Shown: positions 14,615-22,120 of the stretch, piece after piece
How the letters are laid out: each line of letters begins with the position of its first letter
Numbering within the stretch: position 1 is the stretch's first letter
Assembly (NCBI GenBank): GCA_041689775.1
Contig: JBDNFP010000320.1
Location: 1-22,141 of the forward strand
Origin: JBDNFP01 sp041689775
GTDB taxonomy: Bacteria; Bacteroidota; Bacteroidia; Cytophagales; Spirosomataceae
Direction: 5' to 3'
DNA: 22,141 nt
Notes under the pieces: generated by a model
Told to the model about the DNA's origin: nothing
Seen by the model: only the letters and a program-made list of their open reading frames with translations
The model's database searches: none
Program-made: the position numbers and the translations under genes

Positions 14615-16069
14615 TTGTTTGAGGCGCTGCAATACCTTGTCCTTACTCTATACTTGCTCTCCATCCTGTTTATCTTCGCGTACAGCGTATCACAGGTGGG
14701 GTTGGTAGTAGCTTATGCAAGGAAAAAGAAAAATATAAGTCCGTTAGAGAAGCCGCTGTTACTCGATCGTTTGCCCGTAGTAACGGTTCAGCTACCAGTC
14801 TACAATGAGCGCTACGTCATTGAGCGGCTGATCGATGCGGTTATCGCCTTTGACTACCCAAAAGATAAGTTAGAAATTCAACTACTGGACGACTCCACCG
14901 ATGATACCGTGGATATTATTGCTCGAAAAGTGGCTCATTACCAGTCGGAAGGCTTTGATATAAATCACATCCGGCGGACCGACCGCACGGGCTTCAAGGC
15001 CGGAGCCTTGGCGTATGGCCTCACAATACTACGGGGTGAGTTTATTACCATTTTTGATTCTGACTTTGTACCCCTACCTGCCTTCTTAAAACGATCAATT
15101 CCCTACTTTACTGACTCCGAAGTGGGCGTGGTGCAGTCGCGTTGGGGGCACCTCAACGAAGATTATTCGCTCATTACCCGCATGCAAGCCTTCGGGCTGG
15201 ATGCCCACTTTACCATTGAACAGGTAGGACGAAACGAAGGAGGGCATTTTATCAATTTCAACGGTACCGCCGGTGTATGGCGGGCTACGACGATCCAAAA
15301 TGCTGGGGGGTGGTCGGCTGATACCCTCACCGAAGACCTTGACCTCAGCTACCGGGCCCAACAGAAAGGGTGGCGGTTTGTGTACCTCGAAGACTTGGTT
15401 TCACCGGCTGAACTCCCCGTGACCTTACCCGCCGTTAAGTCTCAGCAGTACCGCTGGACCAAAGGCGCGGCGGAGTGCGCCCGTAAAAACCTTCCGGCGG
15501 TATGGCGGTCGCCTGTTCTCTCGCTGTCTACCAAACTGTATGCCTCCTTTCACTTGCTCAACAGCTCGATCTTTGTGGCGACTCTGATGACCGCTCTCCT
15601 GAGTGTACCCATGCTGGCGTTGCGGCTAGGTTGGGGTTGGTTGACTTTCTTTCAACTGAGCCTGGTCATTATGGCGGCCTTCTACTGGACCTCCTTCCGG
15701 CAGAGGGGCGGTACATTTGGGCAGTTTATAACTACATTTCCGGTCTTCCTGACCCTGATGCTGGGGTTGTCGCTGCATAACGCCGTGGCCGTCATTGAGG
15801 GGTACATGGGACGAAAGACCCCTTTTATTCGTACCCCTAAATTTAACGTAAAGCTGCGCAGCGACCGCTGGCAATCCAATACATACAATGCCCGGAAAAT
15901 TCCGCCCCTTACCTGGGTGGAGTGGGGGTTGGTGCTGTATTTTCTGGGGGGAATCGTGCTCGGTATAGCTACCCAAAATTACAGTGCGCTGGGCTTTCAT
16001 ACGGTGCTGGTACTGGGCTTTGGTTTTATTGCCTACTACTCGGTACGTCATTCGATGGTCAGGTCATGA
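14615..16069 (+). CDS. Membrane-bound processive-type GT2 glycosyltransferase (cellulose synthase-like)
   Basis: 484 residues, with a TTG start (no ATG nearby; an in-frame stop lies nine codons upstream). An N-terminal membrane helix (about 6-35) is followed by a GT-A domain with VTVQLPVYNE at 56-65, LDDSTDDT at 91-98, the FDSD metal motif (Asp148, Asp150), TEDLD at 239-243 (catalytic Asp241) and QQYRW at 277-281. This D,D,D,QxxRW set marks processive synthases of the cellulose synthase/CslA type. The C-terminal part has several membrane helices (about 305-385 and 425-475). It probably makes or extends an exopolysaccharide or glycolipid at the inner membrane; the product is unknown. The stop overlaps the start of the next gene by ATGA, so the two are probably co-translated. 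Confidence 0.88.
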   Translation: MFEALQYLVLTLYLLSILFIFAYSVSQVGLVVAYARKKKNISPLEKPLLLDRLPVVTVQLPVYNERYVIERLIDAVIAFDYPKDKLEIQLLDDSTDDTVDIIARKVAHYQSEGFDINHIRRTDRTGFKAGALAYGLTILRGEFITIFDSDFVPLPAFLKRSIPYFTDSEVGVVQSRWGHLNEDYSLITRMQAFGLDAHFTIEQVGRNEGGHFINFNGTAGVWRATTIQNAGGWSADTLTEDLDLSYRAQQKGWRFVYLEDLVSPAELPVTLPAVKSQQYRWTKGAAECARKNLPAVWRSPVLSLSTKLYASFHLLNSSIFVATLMTALLSVPMLALRLGWGWLTFFQLSLVIMAAFYWTSFRQRGGTFGQFITTFPVFLTLMLGLSLHNAVAVIEGYMGRKTPFIRTPKFNVKLRSDRWQSNTYNARKIPPLTWVEWGLVLYFLGGIVLGIATQNYSALGFHTVLVLGFGFIAYYSVRHSMVRS

Positions 16070-17376
16070 AAAGCCGGATGAGGTGGAGGCTGTGGGTAGT
16101 ACTATCGCTGGTGGGCTATGTACTACTGGTCCACATTCCCAGGAATGATTCAGCATCGCTTCTTGCAATTTGGGGTGCTTTGTTCGCTTTGTATGGTGTA
16201 GCTATGTACTTCAAGGCAGAAGAACGTGCTTTCCCTCTGTTGGTTAGTGCGGCCGTTATTTTTCGGGTCATTGGCATGACAACTCTTCCTACTTTGTCCG
16301 ACGACGTGTACCGGTTTATCTGGGATGGTCGGTTATTGGCTCACGGCTATAATCCTTTCCTGTACTTACCAACCGACATCATTGGTTCAGATATCGCTAC
16401 CACGGCAGAATTAACCGACGCGCTACTCCAAAAGCTAAACTCACCCGAATATTACACCATTTATCCGCCTATTCTGCAAGGGTGGTTTTGGGTAGTAGCG
16501 AAGATCAGTTCTTCGGAAATGGGGGCTGTTTTCTGGCTGCGACTTCCGATTTTTCTAGGAGAAGTGGCTAGTATATGGTTAGTGTATCACCTCTTGAAAG
16601 AATTTGGTAAAGATAACAACGCTGCCCGAAGGGGTACTTTGCTCTACGCCTTGAATCCGTTGGTTGTCATAGAGCTAACCGCGAATATTCATTACGAAGG
16701 ACTCACCATCTGTTTTCTGTTGGCGGGTCTTTACTACTTCAAAAAAAGTAAGGCCAATTTTTCGGCTACCTTTCTGGGGTTAGCGGCCGGAGTAAAATTA
16801 CTCCCCTTGATATTTCTTCCGGCCTTACTAGATAAAAAACACCTGCTGAAAAGTACTCGCTACTACCTGATCTCGGGTGGTATTGTGCTGATCCCCTTTG
16901 TGTCTTTCTTTGATAGCCTGGTGATCGAGCGATTTTCTACGAGCCTTGATCTGTACTTTCGACGATTTGAGTTCAATGCGGGGCTGTACTATGGGTTGAG
17001 GGATACAGGAACGTTTATTCTGGGGTACAACCCTATTGCCACCATTGGCCCGCTGCTGGCTATCGTTTCTTTGTCGATGATTCTGTTTTTTTCTTGGACC
17101 AATCGTTTCACTCTTTCACTACCCGAGCGGTGGCTGTGGGTACTGACTACTTATCTTTTTTGCGCCACTACGGTGCACCCCTGGTACGTGATACCATTAG
17201 TGGCGCTGAGCGTACTTACCCGCTTTCGGTTTCCTCTCCTTTGGTCGGCGTTATTAATCCTTACGTATACGGCCTACGGAAATGTTCCTTTCCAGGAAAA
17301 TGGATGGGTGGTTGCCTTAGAATATCTGGTCGTGTGGAGCTTTATGAGGTGGGAGATCAGGAGTAATATCCGGTAG
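16066..17376 (+). CDS. GT-C-type polyprenyl-phosphate-sugar glycosyltransferase (GT87-like)
   Basis: 436 residues from the ATG at 16066. A longer reading frame starts 144 bases earlier inside the GT2 gene, but the ATG forms an ATGA overlap with the GT2 stop and begins a typical basic-then-hydrophobic N-terminus (MKSRMRWRLWVVLSLVGYVLL). About ten membrane helices are visible. The first periplasmic loop holds LSDDVYRFIWDGRLLAHGYNPF near 77-98, the acidic catalytic-loop motif of GT-C mannosyl and related transferases (Asp79, Asp80, Trp86, Asp87, Arg89). Such enzymes use lipid-phosphate sugars on the outer side of the inner membrane. Paired with the processive GT2, it suggests a small glycan-assembly operon; the DPM1-like GT2 at 8806 could in principle supply the lipid-linked sugar. 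Confidence 0.82.
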   Translation: MKSRMRWRLWVVLSLVGYVLLVHIPRNDSASLLAIWGALFALYGVAMYFKAEERAFPLLVSAAVIFRVIGMTTLPTLSDDVYRFIWDGRLLAHGYNPFLYLPTDIIGSDIATTAELTDALLQKLNSPEYYTIYPPILQGWFWVVAKISSSEMGAVFWLRLPIFLGEVASIWLVYHLLKEFGKDNNAARRGTLLYALNPLVVIELTANIHYEGLTICFLLAGLYYFKKSKANFSATFLGLAAGVKLLPLIFLPALLDKKHLLKSTRYYLISGGIVLIPFVSFFDSLVIERFSTSLDLYFRRFEFNAGLYYGLRDTGTFILGYNPIATIGPLLAIVSLSMILFFSWTNRFTLSLPERWLWVLTTYLFCATTVHPWYVIPLVALSVLTRFRFPLLWSALLILTYTAYGNVPFQENGWVVALEYLVVWSFMRWEIRSNIR

Positions 17377-17416
17377 CTATCCGCTTTTGAGTGGAAAGTA
17401 ACCTTCCCACTTTCCC

Positions 17417-18739
17417 ATGTTTACTCAACTAGATCCCCCTACTACTATTCTCGGCCGAATTCGCTACCTCGGTCCGGGCTTCATCATGTCGGCGGCCATT
17501 GTGGGCTCCGGTGAGCTGATTGCCACCACGACCTTGGGGGCCAAAGCCGGGTTTGTTACCTTCTGGGTCATCATTGTGAGCTGCCTGGTGAAGGTAGCGC
17601 TGCAATTGGAATTTGGAAAAAACGCCATCTACACGGGTACCTTTACGATGTATAATTTCAATCGGCTACCCGGTATGCGCTGGCGGGGTACCCATTGGAG
17701 TATCTGGTTGTGGCTTTCGATTCAAGGACTCAAACTCATGCAGGTGGGGGGTATTGTGGGTGGGGTAGCCATTGTGCTCAACATGGCCTTTCCGGGCATT
17801 TCGGTCAATATCTGGGCACTGCTATCGGCGTTGGTTACGGCGTTGCTGGTATACCGGGGCTACTACGCACCGATCGAAAAAGGATCATTGGTGATGATTG
17901 TACTATTCTCTTCGGTGGTGTTGGTATCCTTAGGGTTATTGCAGGGAACTCCTTTTGCGATTCGCTGGGAGAATATTGAGCAAGGGCTAAGTTTCAATCT
18001 TCCTCCGGAGGCCGTGGCGGTAGCTTTTGGCGCTTTTGGGATTACCGGGGTAGGCGGCGACGAAATCATGTACTACAACTACTGGTGCATCGAGAAGGGC
18101 TATGCGGCTTACGCTGGTCCCAACGATGGGAGCGAAGCTTGGGCCGAACGCGCCAAAGGGTGGATTAAAGTCATGTACCTTGATGCGATCTTGTCGATGG
18201 TGGTTTATACCGTCGTGACGGCGGCTTTTTATTTGTTGGGGGCAGCCGTGCTGCACCGTAGTGGCGAAGTACCCGAGGGCTACCGGATGATTGGCGTCTT
18301 ATCCCGGATATTTACCGAAACGCTGGGTCCGTGGGCTGAAACGCTGTTTTTGGTCGGAGCTTTTACGGCGCTTTACTCTACGCTGTTTACGGCTACGGCT
18401 AGCTGGGCGCGGGTATACGGTGATGCATTCGGGCAGCTAGGTTGGCTGAAATATGATACCGTCGAAGAGCGTCGCCGTTCCATTGCCATCTTCTCCTGGG
18501 TTTTCCCCTTTGCGTGGTGTGCCTTTTTTCTCTTTTTCCAATCGCCGGTAATGATGGTGATTCTGGGGGGAATTGCCACCTCAGTACTACTCCTCATGAT
18601 TGTGTGGGTAGCGTGGGTATACCGCTACCGCGAACTACCCAAAGCGCTTGTGCCCTCCCGGCTCTATGATGTATTTTTCTGGGTCAGTATCGCGTCGATC
18701 CTGCTGGTGAGTGGGTATGGGGTGTGGCAGGTGCTGTGA
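17417..18739 (+). CDS. Nramp-superfamily transporter lacking the canonical metal-site motifs
   Basis: 440 residues with about eleven membrane helices, the LeuT-like Nramp fold. The first helix keeps YLGPGFIMSAAIVGSGE (17-33), but the DPGN metal-binding motif of Mn/Fe Nramps is replaced by GSGE (30-33). In helix 6 the usual MPHN-like segment is replaced by GITGVGGDEIMYYNYW (209-223). The ligands Asp, Asn and Met of classical Nramps are therefore missing, while acidic Glu33, Asp215 and Glu216 lie in their place. Divergent Nramp-related proteins include Mg transporters, so a different ion or substrate is likely; I cannot name it. It follows the GT operon by 40 bases on the same strand and may be co-transcribed or have its own promoter. 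Confidence 0.85.
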   Translation: MFTQLDPPTTILGRIRYLGPGFIMSAAIVGSGELIATTTLGAKAGFVTFWVIIVSCLVKVALQLEFGKNAIYTGTFTMYNFNRLPGMRWRGTHWSIWLWLSIQGLKLMQVGGIVGGVAIVLNMAFPGISVNIWALLSALVTALLVYRGYYAPIEKGSLVMIVLFSSVVLVSLGLLQGTPFAIRWENIEQGLSFNLPPEAVAVAFGAFGITGVGGDEIMYYNYWCIEKGYAAYAGPNDGSEAWAERAKGWIKVMYLDAILSMVVYTVVTAAFYLLGAAVLHRSGEVPEGYRMIGVLSRIFTETLGPWAETLFLVGAFTALYSTLFTATASWARVYGDAFGQLGWLKYDTVEERRRSIAIFSWVFPFAWCAFFLFFQSPVMMVILGGIATSVLLLMIVWVAWVYRYRELPKALVPSRLYDVFFWVSIASILLVSGYGVWQVL

Positions 18740-18807
18740 GGAGTGTAATTGATCGTCCTGCTGCATTCCAATAGTAAGATCCGAAGACCCGATTATCCTG
18801 AAAATGG

Positions 18808-18838
18808 TTGAATCAATCAGCGGCTATCTGTACTTTTA
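18808..18838 (+). promoter_or_regulatory. Promoter of the zinc-ribbon gene
   Basis: TTG (18808-18810), 20 bases, then TACTTTTA (18831-18838) fit the Bacteroidota layout TTG-N19/21-TAnnTTTG with one mismatch at the last base. The predicted leader is short, about 20 bases, before the ATG at 18863. The rest of the 123-base gap after the transporter shows no other feature. Confidence 0.5.
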
Positions 18839-18862
18839 GGTAGAAACTTTAAGTAGAAATCT

Positions 18863-19072
18863 ATGAGCCTTTTCAAAAAAGAAGCCCCCAAGCAGTACGA
18901 AGCTAATGGGAATCAGATCATTTGTCAGATGTGTAGGAACGACTATTTCTTTGTGCAAAGGTCGCAACTCAATACCTCATTAGCCACCTTCTTTAATTTG
19001 GATTGGACGAACAAAGAAGCCACCTGTTTTGTCTGTTCAGAATGTAGACATATCCACTGGTTTTTGGTTTAA
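18863..19072 (+). CDS. Small zinc-ribbon protein
   Basis: 69 residues with two knuckle pairs, Cys21-x2-Cys24 and Cys55-x2-Cys58, plus Cys61 and histidines at 63 and 65. This C-x2-C...C-x2-C arrangement is a zinc ribbon. No signal peptide or membrane helix is visible, so it is cytoplasmic. Zinc ribbons of this size bind nucleic acids or protein partners; nothing more specific can be said. It has its own promoter-like sequence and ends two bases before the stop of the convergent peptidase gene. It is short, but codon use and the well-spaced cysteines make it a real gene. Confidence 0.75.
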   Translation: MSLFKKEAPKQYEANGNQIICQMCRNDYFFVQRSQLNTSLATFFNLDWTNKEATCFVCSECRHIHWFLV

Positions 19073-19074
19073 TA

Positions 19075-20214
19075 CTACTTTTTTCGCCCGTATTTCTTCA
19101 TCAACTCCATTACTTTCTCCTTGGGTAGTTCCTCTACTTTATGTTCCTGCGTGCCCGTAGTTGTCTTGGCCATGAAAAGTGAATTGATAATCGCCTCCTC
19201 CGTAGCTTCAATGGCGGCTAGGAAAAGCGGCGAAACGAAGTCGTTGTGTAAAAGAGTGACCGACGAGGTAGGTTGCGCTGCGCTGTATGGTACGCGGTTT
19301 GCGGTAGAAAAAGCAATTACGTAGTCACCGCTGCCGTTGGAGGCAATGCCCCCGGTGCGGGCGAGCCCCAACAAAGCCCGCTGGGCGAGTCGGCGTAGAT
19401 TGCGAGCGTCGAGCGGCGCATCCGTGGCTACGATCATCATGCACGAGCCGTCGGACGATTTGTCTAGGGTTTCTTTGAATGAATATTGCCCTAGCTCTTC
19501 GCCCACGGGTACGCCATTGACTTGCAACACTCCGCCGAAGTTGGTCTGTACCAGCACGCCTACGGTATAGCCACCAAGTTTGGCGGGTAGCTTACGGGAG
19601 GAAGTACCAATGCCCCCTTTCCAGCCAAAAGCCACGGTACCCGTTCCGGCACCTACGTTGCCCTCCGCTACGGCTCCGGTTTGTGCTTGTTGCAGTGCTT
19701 GTAGTACGTGTTCTTTCTTAACGTATCTTACCCGGATGTCATTGAGGTAGCCGTCGTTAGTTTCGCCCACGACCGGGTTTACCGAGCGCACGTTTTCGTT
19801 TCCTTTCTGATTGAGGGTCCAATCGATGAGCGCATCCGTAGCCGTAGGCACATTCAGGGTATTGGTGAGTATAATGGGGGTTTCCAGGGTACCTAACTCC
19901 TCTATCTGCGTTGACCCGGCTAGTTTGCCAAAGCCATTACCCACAAATACGGCGGCGGGTACTTTCTCCTGAAATATATTTCCGTGGTGCGGCAAAATAG
20001 CCGTAACACCCGTTCGGACATCCTGACCTTCTACGAGCGTTACTTGCCCTACTTTTACACCGGTTACGTCAGTGATAGCATTGAGCGCTCCGGTGGGTAG
20101 TACACCCATTGTAATGCCCATATCTCGCGGGCGGGTTTGCGCGGTGGCGGTTTGCATGAGGAGGAAAGAAATGAGTAGGAAAGGTAGGAAGGAGGAGAGG
20201 AGAGAGGGTTTCAT
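19075..20214 (-). CDS. Exported P1/S58-family peptidase (DmpA/BapA-like aminopeptidase)
   Basis: 379 residues with a signal peptide (MKPSLLSSFLPFLLISFLL, cleavage near TATA-Q, residue 25), so it is exported to the periplasm. Family landmarks are GALNAITDVTGVKVGQVT near 42-59, VFVGNGFGKLAG at 89-100, GAGTGTVAFGWKGGIGTSSR at 188-207, and VGVLVQTNFGG at 218-228. DGS at 255-257 precedes IVATDAPLDARNL, and GGIASNGSGDY follows at 288-298. By analogy with DmpA the chain self-cleaves before Ser257, which becomes the N-terminal nucleophile of the beta subunit. Family members act on D-, beta- or ordinary amino-acid amides and esters. The catalytic region is intact. The last 30 residues are charged. It follows a 28-residue ORF on the same strand and converges on the zinc-ribbon gene. 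Confidence 0.9.
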   Translation of the reverse strand: MKPSLLSSFLPFLLISFLLMQTATAQTRPRDMGITMGVLPTGALNAITDVTGVKVGQVTLVEGQDVRTGVTAILPHHGNIFQEKVPAAVFVGNGFGKLAGSTQIEELGTLETPIILTNTLNVPTATDALIDWTLNQKGNENVRSVNPVVGETNDGYLNDIRVRYVKKEHVLQALQQAQTGAVAEGNVGAGTGTVAFGWKGGIGTSSRKLPAKLGGYTVGVLVQTNFGGVLQVNGVPVGEELGQYSFKETLDKSSDGSCMMIVATDAPLDARNLRRLAQRALLGLARTGGIASNGSGDYVIAFSTANRVPYSAAQPTSSVTLLHNDFVSPLFLAAIEATEEAIINSLFMAKTTTGTQEHKVEELPKEKVMELMKKYGRKK

Positions 20215-20287
20215 TTTTTTGAAAAGGAGAATTTATTGCCCGGTTGAAAAGTATTGGTAGAGGTATGAGGTATTTAAATTGGCCGCA

Positions 20288-20374
20288 TCAAGGAAATATT
20301 TCATTGTCTTCATTAAATCCAGGTGGAACAAAATCATCAAAATCATCCGAGCTATTTTTTTGTTCGGTATTCAT
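20288..20374 (-). CDS. Possible 28-residue acidic small protein or leader peptide
   Basis: An ATG at 20374 opens a 28-codon frame ending in TGA: MNTEQKNSSDDFDDFVPP then GFNEDNEIFP. It is strongly acidic, with Asp-Phe repeats and no signal peptide or helix. A perfect TAnnTTTG box (TATATTTG on the minus strand) lies 18 bases upstream. It precedes the exported peptidase by 73 bases on the same strand, so it could be a leader ORF or an independent small protein. No homologue is recognised. The rest of this 220-base gap shows nothing else. Confidence 0.4.
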   Translation of the reverse strand: MNTEQKNSSDDFDDFVPPGFNEDNEIFP

Positions 20375-20392
20375 AGCAAATCAGTTGGTAGA

Positions 20393-20400
20393 CAAATATA
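20393..20400 (-). promoter_or_regulatory. -7 box before the small ORF and the peptidase gene
   Basis: On the minus strand TATATTTG matches TAnnTTTG exactly. It is placed to drive the 28-residue ORF and the exported peptidase after the fpg-like gene ends at 20435. No TTG at the ideal -33 distance is visible. Confidence 0.45.
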
Positions 20401-20434
20401 CCAATTTTATATTTTATTGAGCAGGGGCTATAGT

Positions 20435-21247
20435 TCAGGCTTGACAAACCGGACAAAAATACGTCGTACGCCCTCCTACCTTGATAATCTCGATGGTTGA
20501 CTGATCACGTGGGCATAGTAAATGCTGGTTTTCGTCCTCGTAGGGGGAAGTATCCCAGGCCCGGGCGTGGATGAGGTAGGACGCCGGAAAATCGGCGTAG
20601 CGAGCTTCCTTTTCGATGGCTTTTCGGAGTACCGTACCCGTGGCTTCCCATAGTGCTTCTACTTCCGCTGGACTGAGTGTATTGGCGGGCTTCTCGGGAT
20701 GGATACGGGCCTGATACAGTAGCTCGTCGGCAATCCAGTTGCCCACGCCGGCGGCCACACTTTGATTCAGCAACGCCGACTTGGTAGCCGTTTTACGCTT
20801 AGTGAGATTCGGGGCAAACTCTTCCAGCGTTATTTCCAGCGCATCCTTGCCGATTTTTTTACTTTTCAGAAAGGTATCCACATTCTCTACCAGTCCGATG
20901 CGTTCAAACTTGCGGGGACAGATAAAGCCCAGATTAAACCCTCCCCGAAAATAAAATACGATCCGAGCATGGCGCGGACGATCCAGGGAGCTGTGGTAAT
21001 ATTCCAGATCACCCGTCATGCCAAAGTGCATTCTGAGGATAACATCAGGCTTGCTGGTGTAAATGAAAAGATTCTTACCCACCCGCCGGGTACCGGTAAA
21101 CTCTGCTCCGTGGAGCGCTTCGGCAAGGATAATCTGATCGGTGGTGAGGAGTTTGGTGTCTTCTACGTCGAGATTTTCGATGGATTGGTGAAGGCTTGTG
21201 GCTTCCAGGTACCGGCGGTAGCCTTCCACTTCGGGTAATTCGGGCAT
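20435..21247 (-). CDS. Fpg/Nei-family DNA glycosylase
   Basis: 270 residues. The mature N-terminus PELPEVE gives the catalytic Pro2 and Glu3, and Lys58 (VGKNLF) is the conserved lysine of the N-terminal domain. The helix-two-turn-helix reads GVGNWIADELLYQARIHP at 167-184. The C-terminal zinc finger is Cys245-x2-Asp248 ... Cys265-x2-Cys268, with GGRTTYF before the last pair (Arg260). The second of four zinc cysteines is thus Asp, a variant I believe also occurs in other Bacteroidota. These enzymes excise oxidised purines or pyrimidines and nick the DNA by beta/delta elimination. Whether it prefers 8-oxoguanine (Fpg) or oxidised pyrimidines (Nei) cannot be read here. It stands after the four-helix membrane protein on the same strand. 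Confidence 0.9.
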   Translation of the reverse strand: MPELPEVEGYRRYLEATSLHQSIENLDVEDTKLLTTDQIILAEALHGAEFTGTRRVGKNLFIYTSKPDVILRMHFGMTGDLEYYHSSLDRPRHARIVFYFRGGFNLGFICPRKFERIGLVENVDTFLKSKKIGKDALEITLEEFAPNLTKRKTATKSALLNQSVAAGVGNWIADELLYQARIHPEKPANTLSPAEVEALWEATGTVLRKAIEKEARYADFPASYLIHARAWDTSPYEDENQHLLCPRDQSTIEIIKVGGRTTYFCPVCQA

Positions 21248-21334
21248 GAGGTAGTTGTTAGGTTTTTAATGAAGAAGTGCCGGTCAGGGCATGTACTCAT
21301 TACAACCGGGGTAGTGGCAAATGGTTTACCAAGC

Positions 21335-22018
21335 TCAGGCAAAGGCTTGTGGAAAAAGCGTCTGCTGTTGTTTGAGCATAGAGTTACAGGACATGAACCC
21401 TGCACCAAGTATCAACCATAGCAGCCAAAAGAATAGTGGGGTAGCCAGCATCCAAGGGCTAGAAGGCTCCACGGATTCGATGACCCTCCGTAGTAGTAGA
21501 GAATACAGCTGATAAAGGTTAATGGCCGCTCCGAGATAAACGAACTTATTGTATTGAAATCCGCTCAGTTTAAAATGCTTGTAAGGCCCTTGGCGGTAAA
21601 AAAACAACGTGGCGACTAAATAAGACAACAGTAGTAGTGCTCCGTTGACGATCATGAACATTTTTGTTTCCAGCTCAATGAATCCAATAAAAAGAATAAT
21701 CCCCAAGATTAAAGAACCTAGTATCAGGGGTAATCGGAACAGTTCTTTGAATGATTTCCACCATAACCTCCTATTATACTTCATCACTGCGGCGGCTTTT
21801 TCTTCCACTATCCCCAAGAACCCAAATATCCCAAACCCACTGTACACTTGCTGCAAGGCCGTGTCAAAAGAAACGGCCGGGTCAGCGGCCATGCGTTGTT
21901 CTACTTCGCTGGCCAAATGGTCCACGAGTTCTAGTTGTACGTCGTAGTAGTCTACGTACTTCTTTTTGGCGAATTCAAAAAGTGCATCAATTTGCGCGCC
22001 GGTGAGGGTGATGGGTAT
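21335..22018 (-). CDS. Four-helix membrane protein, start codon uncertain
   Basis: Four membrane helices are clear in the second half (LPLILGSLILGIILFIGFI, MFMIVNGALLLLSYLVATLFF, FVYLGAAINLYQLYSLLL, WMLATPLFFWLLWLILGAG). The soluble N-terminal part contains SFDTALQQVYSGFGIFGFLGIVEEK. A GTG at 21925 would start at VDHLASEVEQRM, but the frame stays open upstream with a sensible sequence, DALFEFAKKKYVDYYDVQLE then LVDHLA, that I recall as part of this family in Bacteroidota. Between that and the in-frame TAG at about 22033 there is no ATG, GTG or TTG. An ATA at 22018 (I-PITLTGAQ) may be the start, or a mutated ATG. The protein is probably an inner-membrane protein of unknown function; related prefix domains occur near PadR-type regulators, but none is visible in the window. 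Confidence 0.6.
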   Translation of the reverse strand: MPITLTGAQIDALFEFAKKKYVDYYDVQLELVDHLASEVEQRMAADPAVSFDTALQQVYSGFGIFGFLGIVEEKAAAVMKYNRRLWWKSFKELFRLPLILGSLILGIILFIGFIELETKMFMIVNGALLLLSYLVATLFFYRQGPYKHFKLSGFQYNKFVYLGAAINLYQLYSLLLRRVIESVEPSSPWMLATPLFFWLLWLILGAGFMSCNSMLKQQQTLFPQAFA

Positions 22019-22110
22019 TTGGAATGGGTAAATTATTGACTACTAGCACCTCAAATGAAACAGTATACAGTATTAATTTATTGTAAGTCAAGTACTTAAA
22101 GAGCGCCAAT

Positions 22111-22120
22111 AGCTGACAGC
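22111..22120. repeat. Short copy of the heptamer repeat
   Basis: AGCTGACAGC equals one and a half units of the AGCYGAC heptamer seen at 6036-6067. It may be the edge of a longer copy outside the window. Confidence 0.3.

Noticed and set aside
15922..16065. 48-residue N-terminal extension of the GT-C transferase
   Set aside because: It lies wholly inside the GT2 gene in another frame; the ATG at 16066 gives an ATGA overlap and a normal N-terminus.
17390..17411. Hairpin AGTGGAAAG-TAAC-CTTCCCACT as terminator of the glycosyltransferase operon
   Set aside because: It has one A-C mismatch and no T run after it, and it lies six bases from the transporter ATG; support is too weak.
20279..20500. 73-codon plus-strand frame between the peptidase and glycosylase genes
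   Set aside because: It overlaps the end of the glycosylase gene and the acidic small ORF on the other strand, and shows no domain-like sequence.
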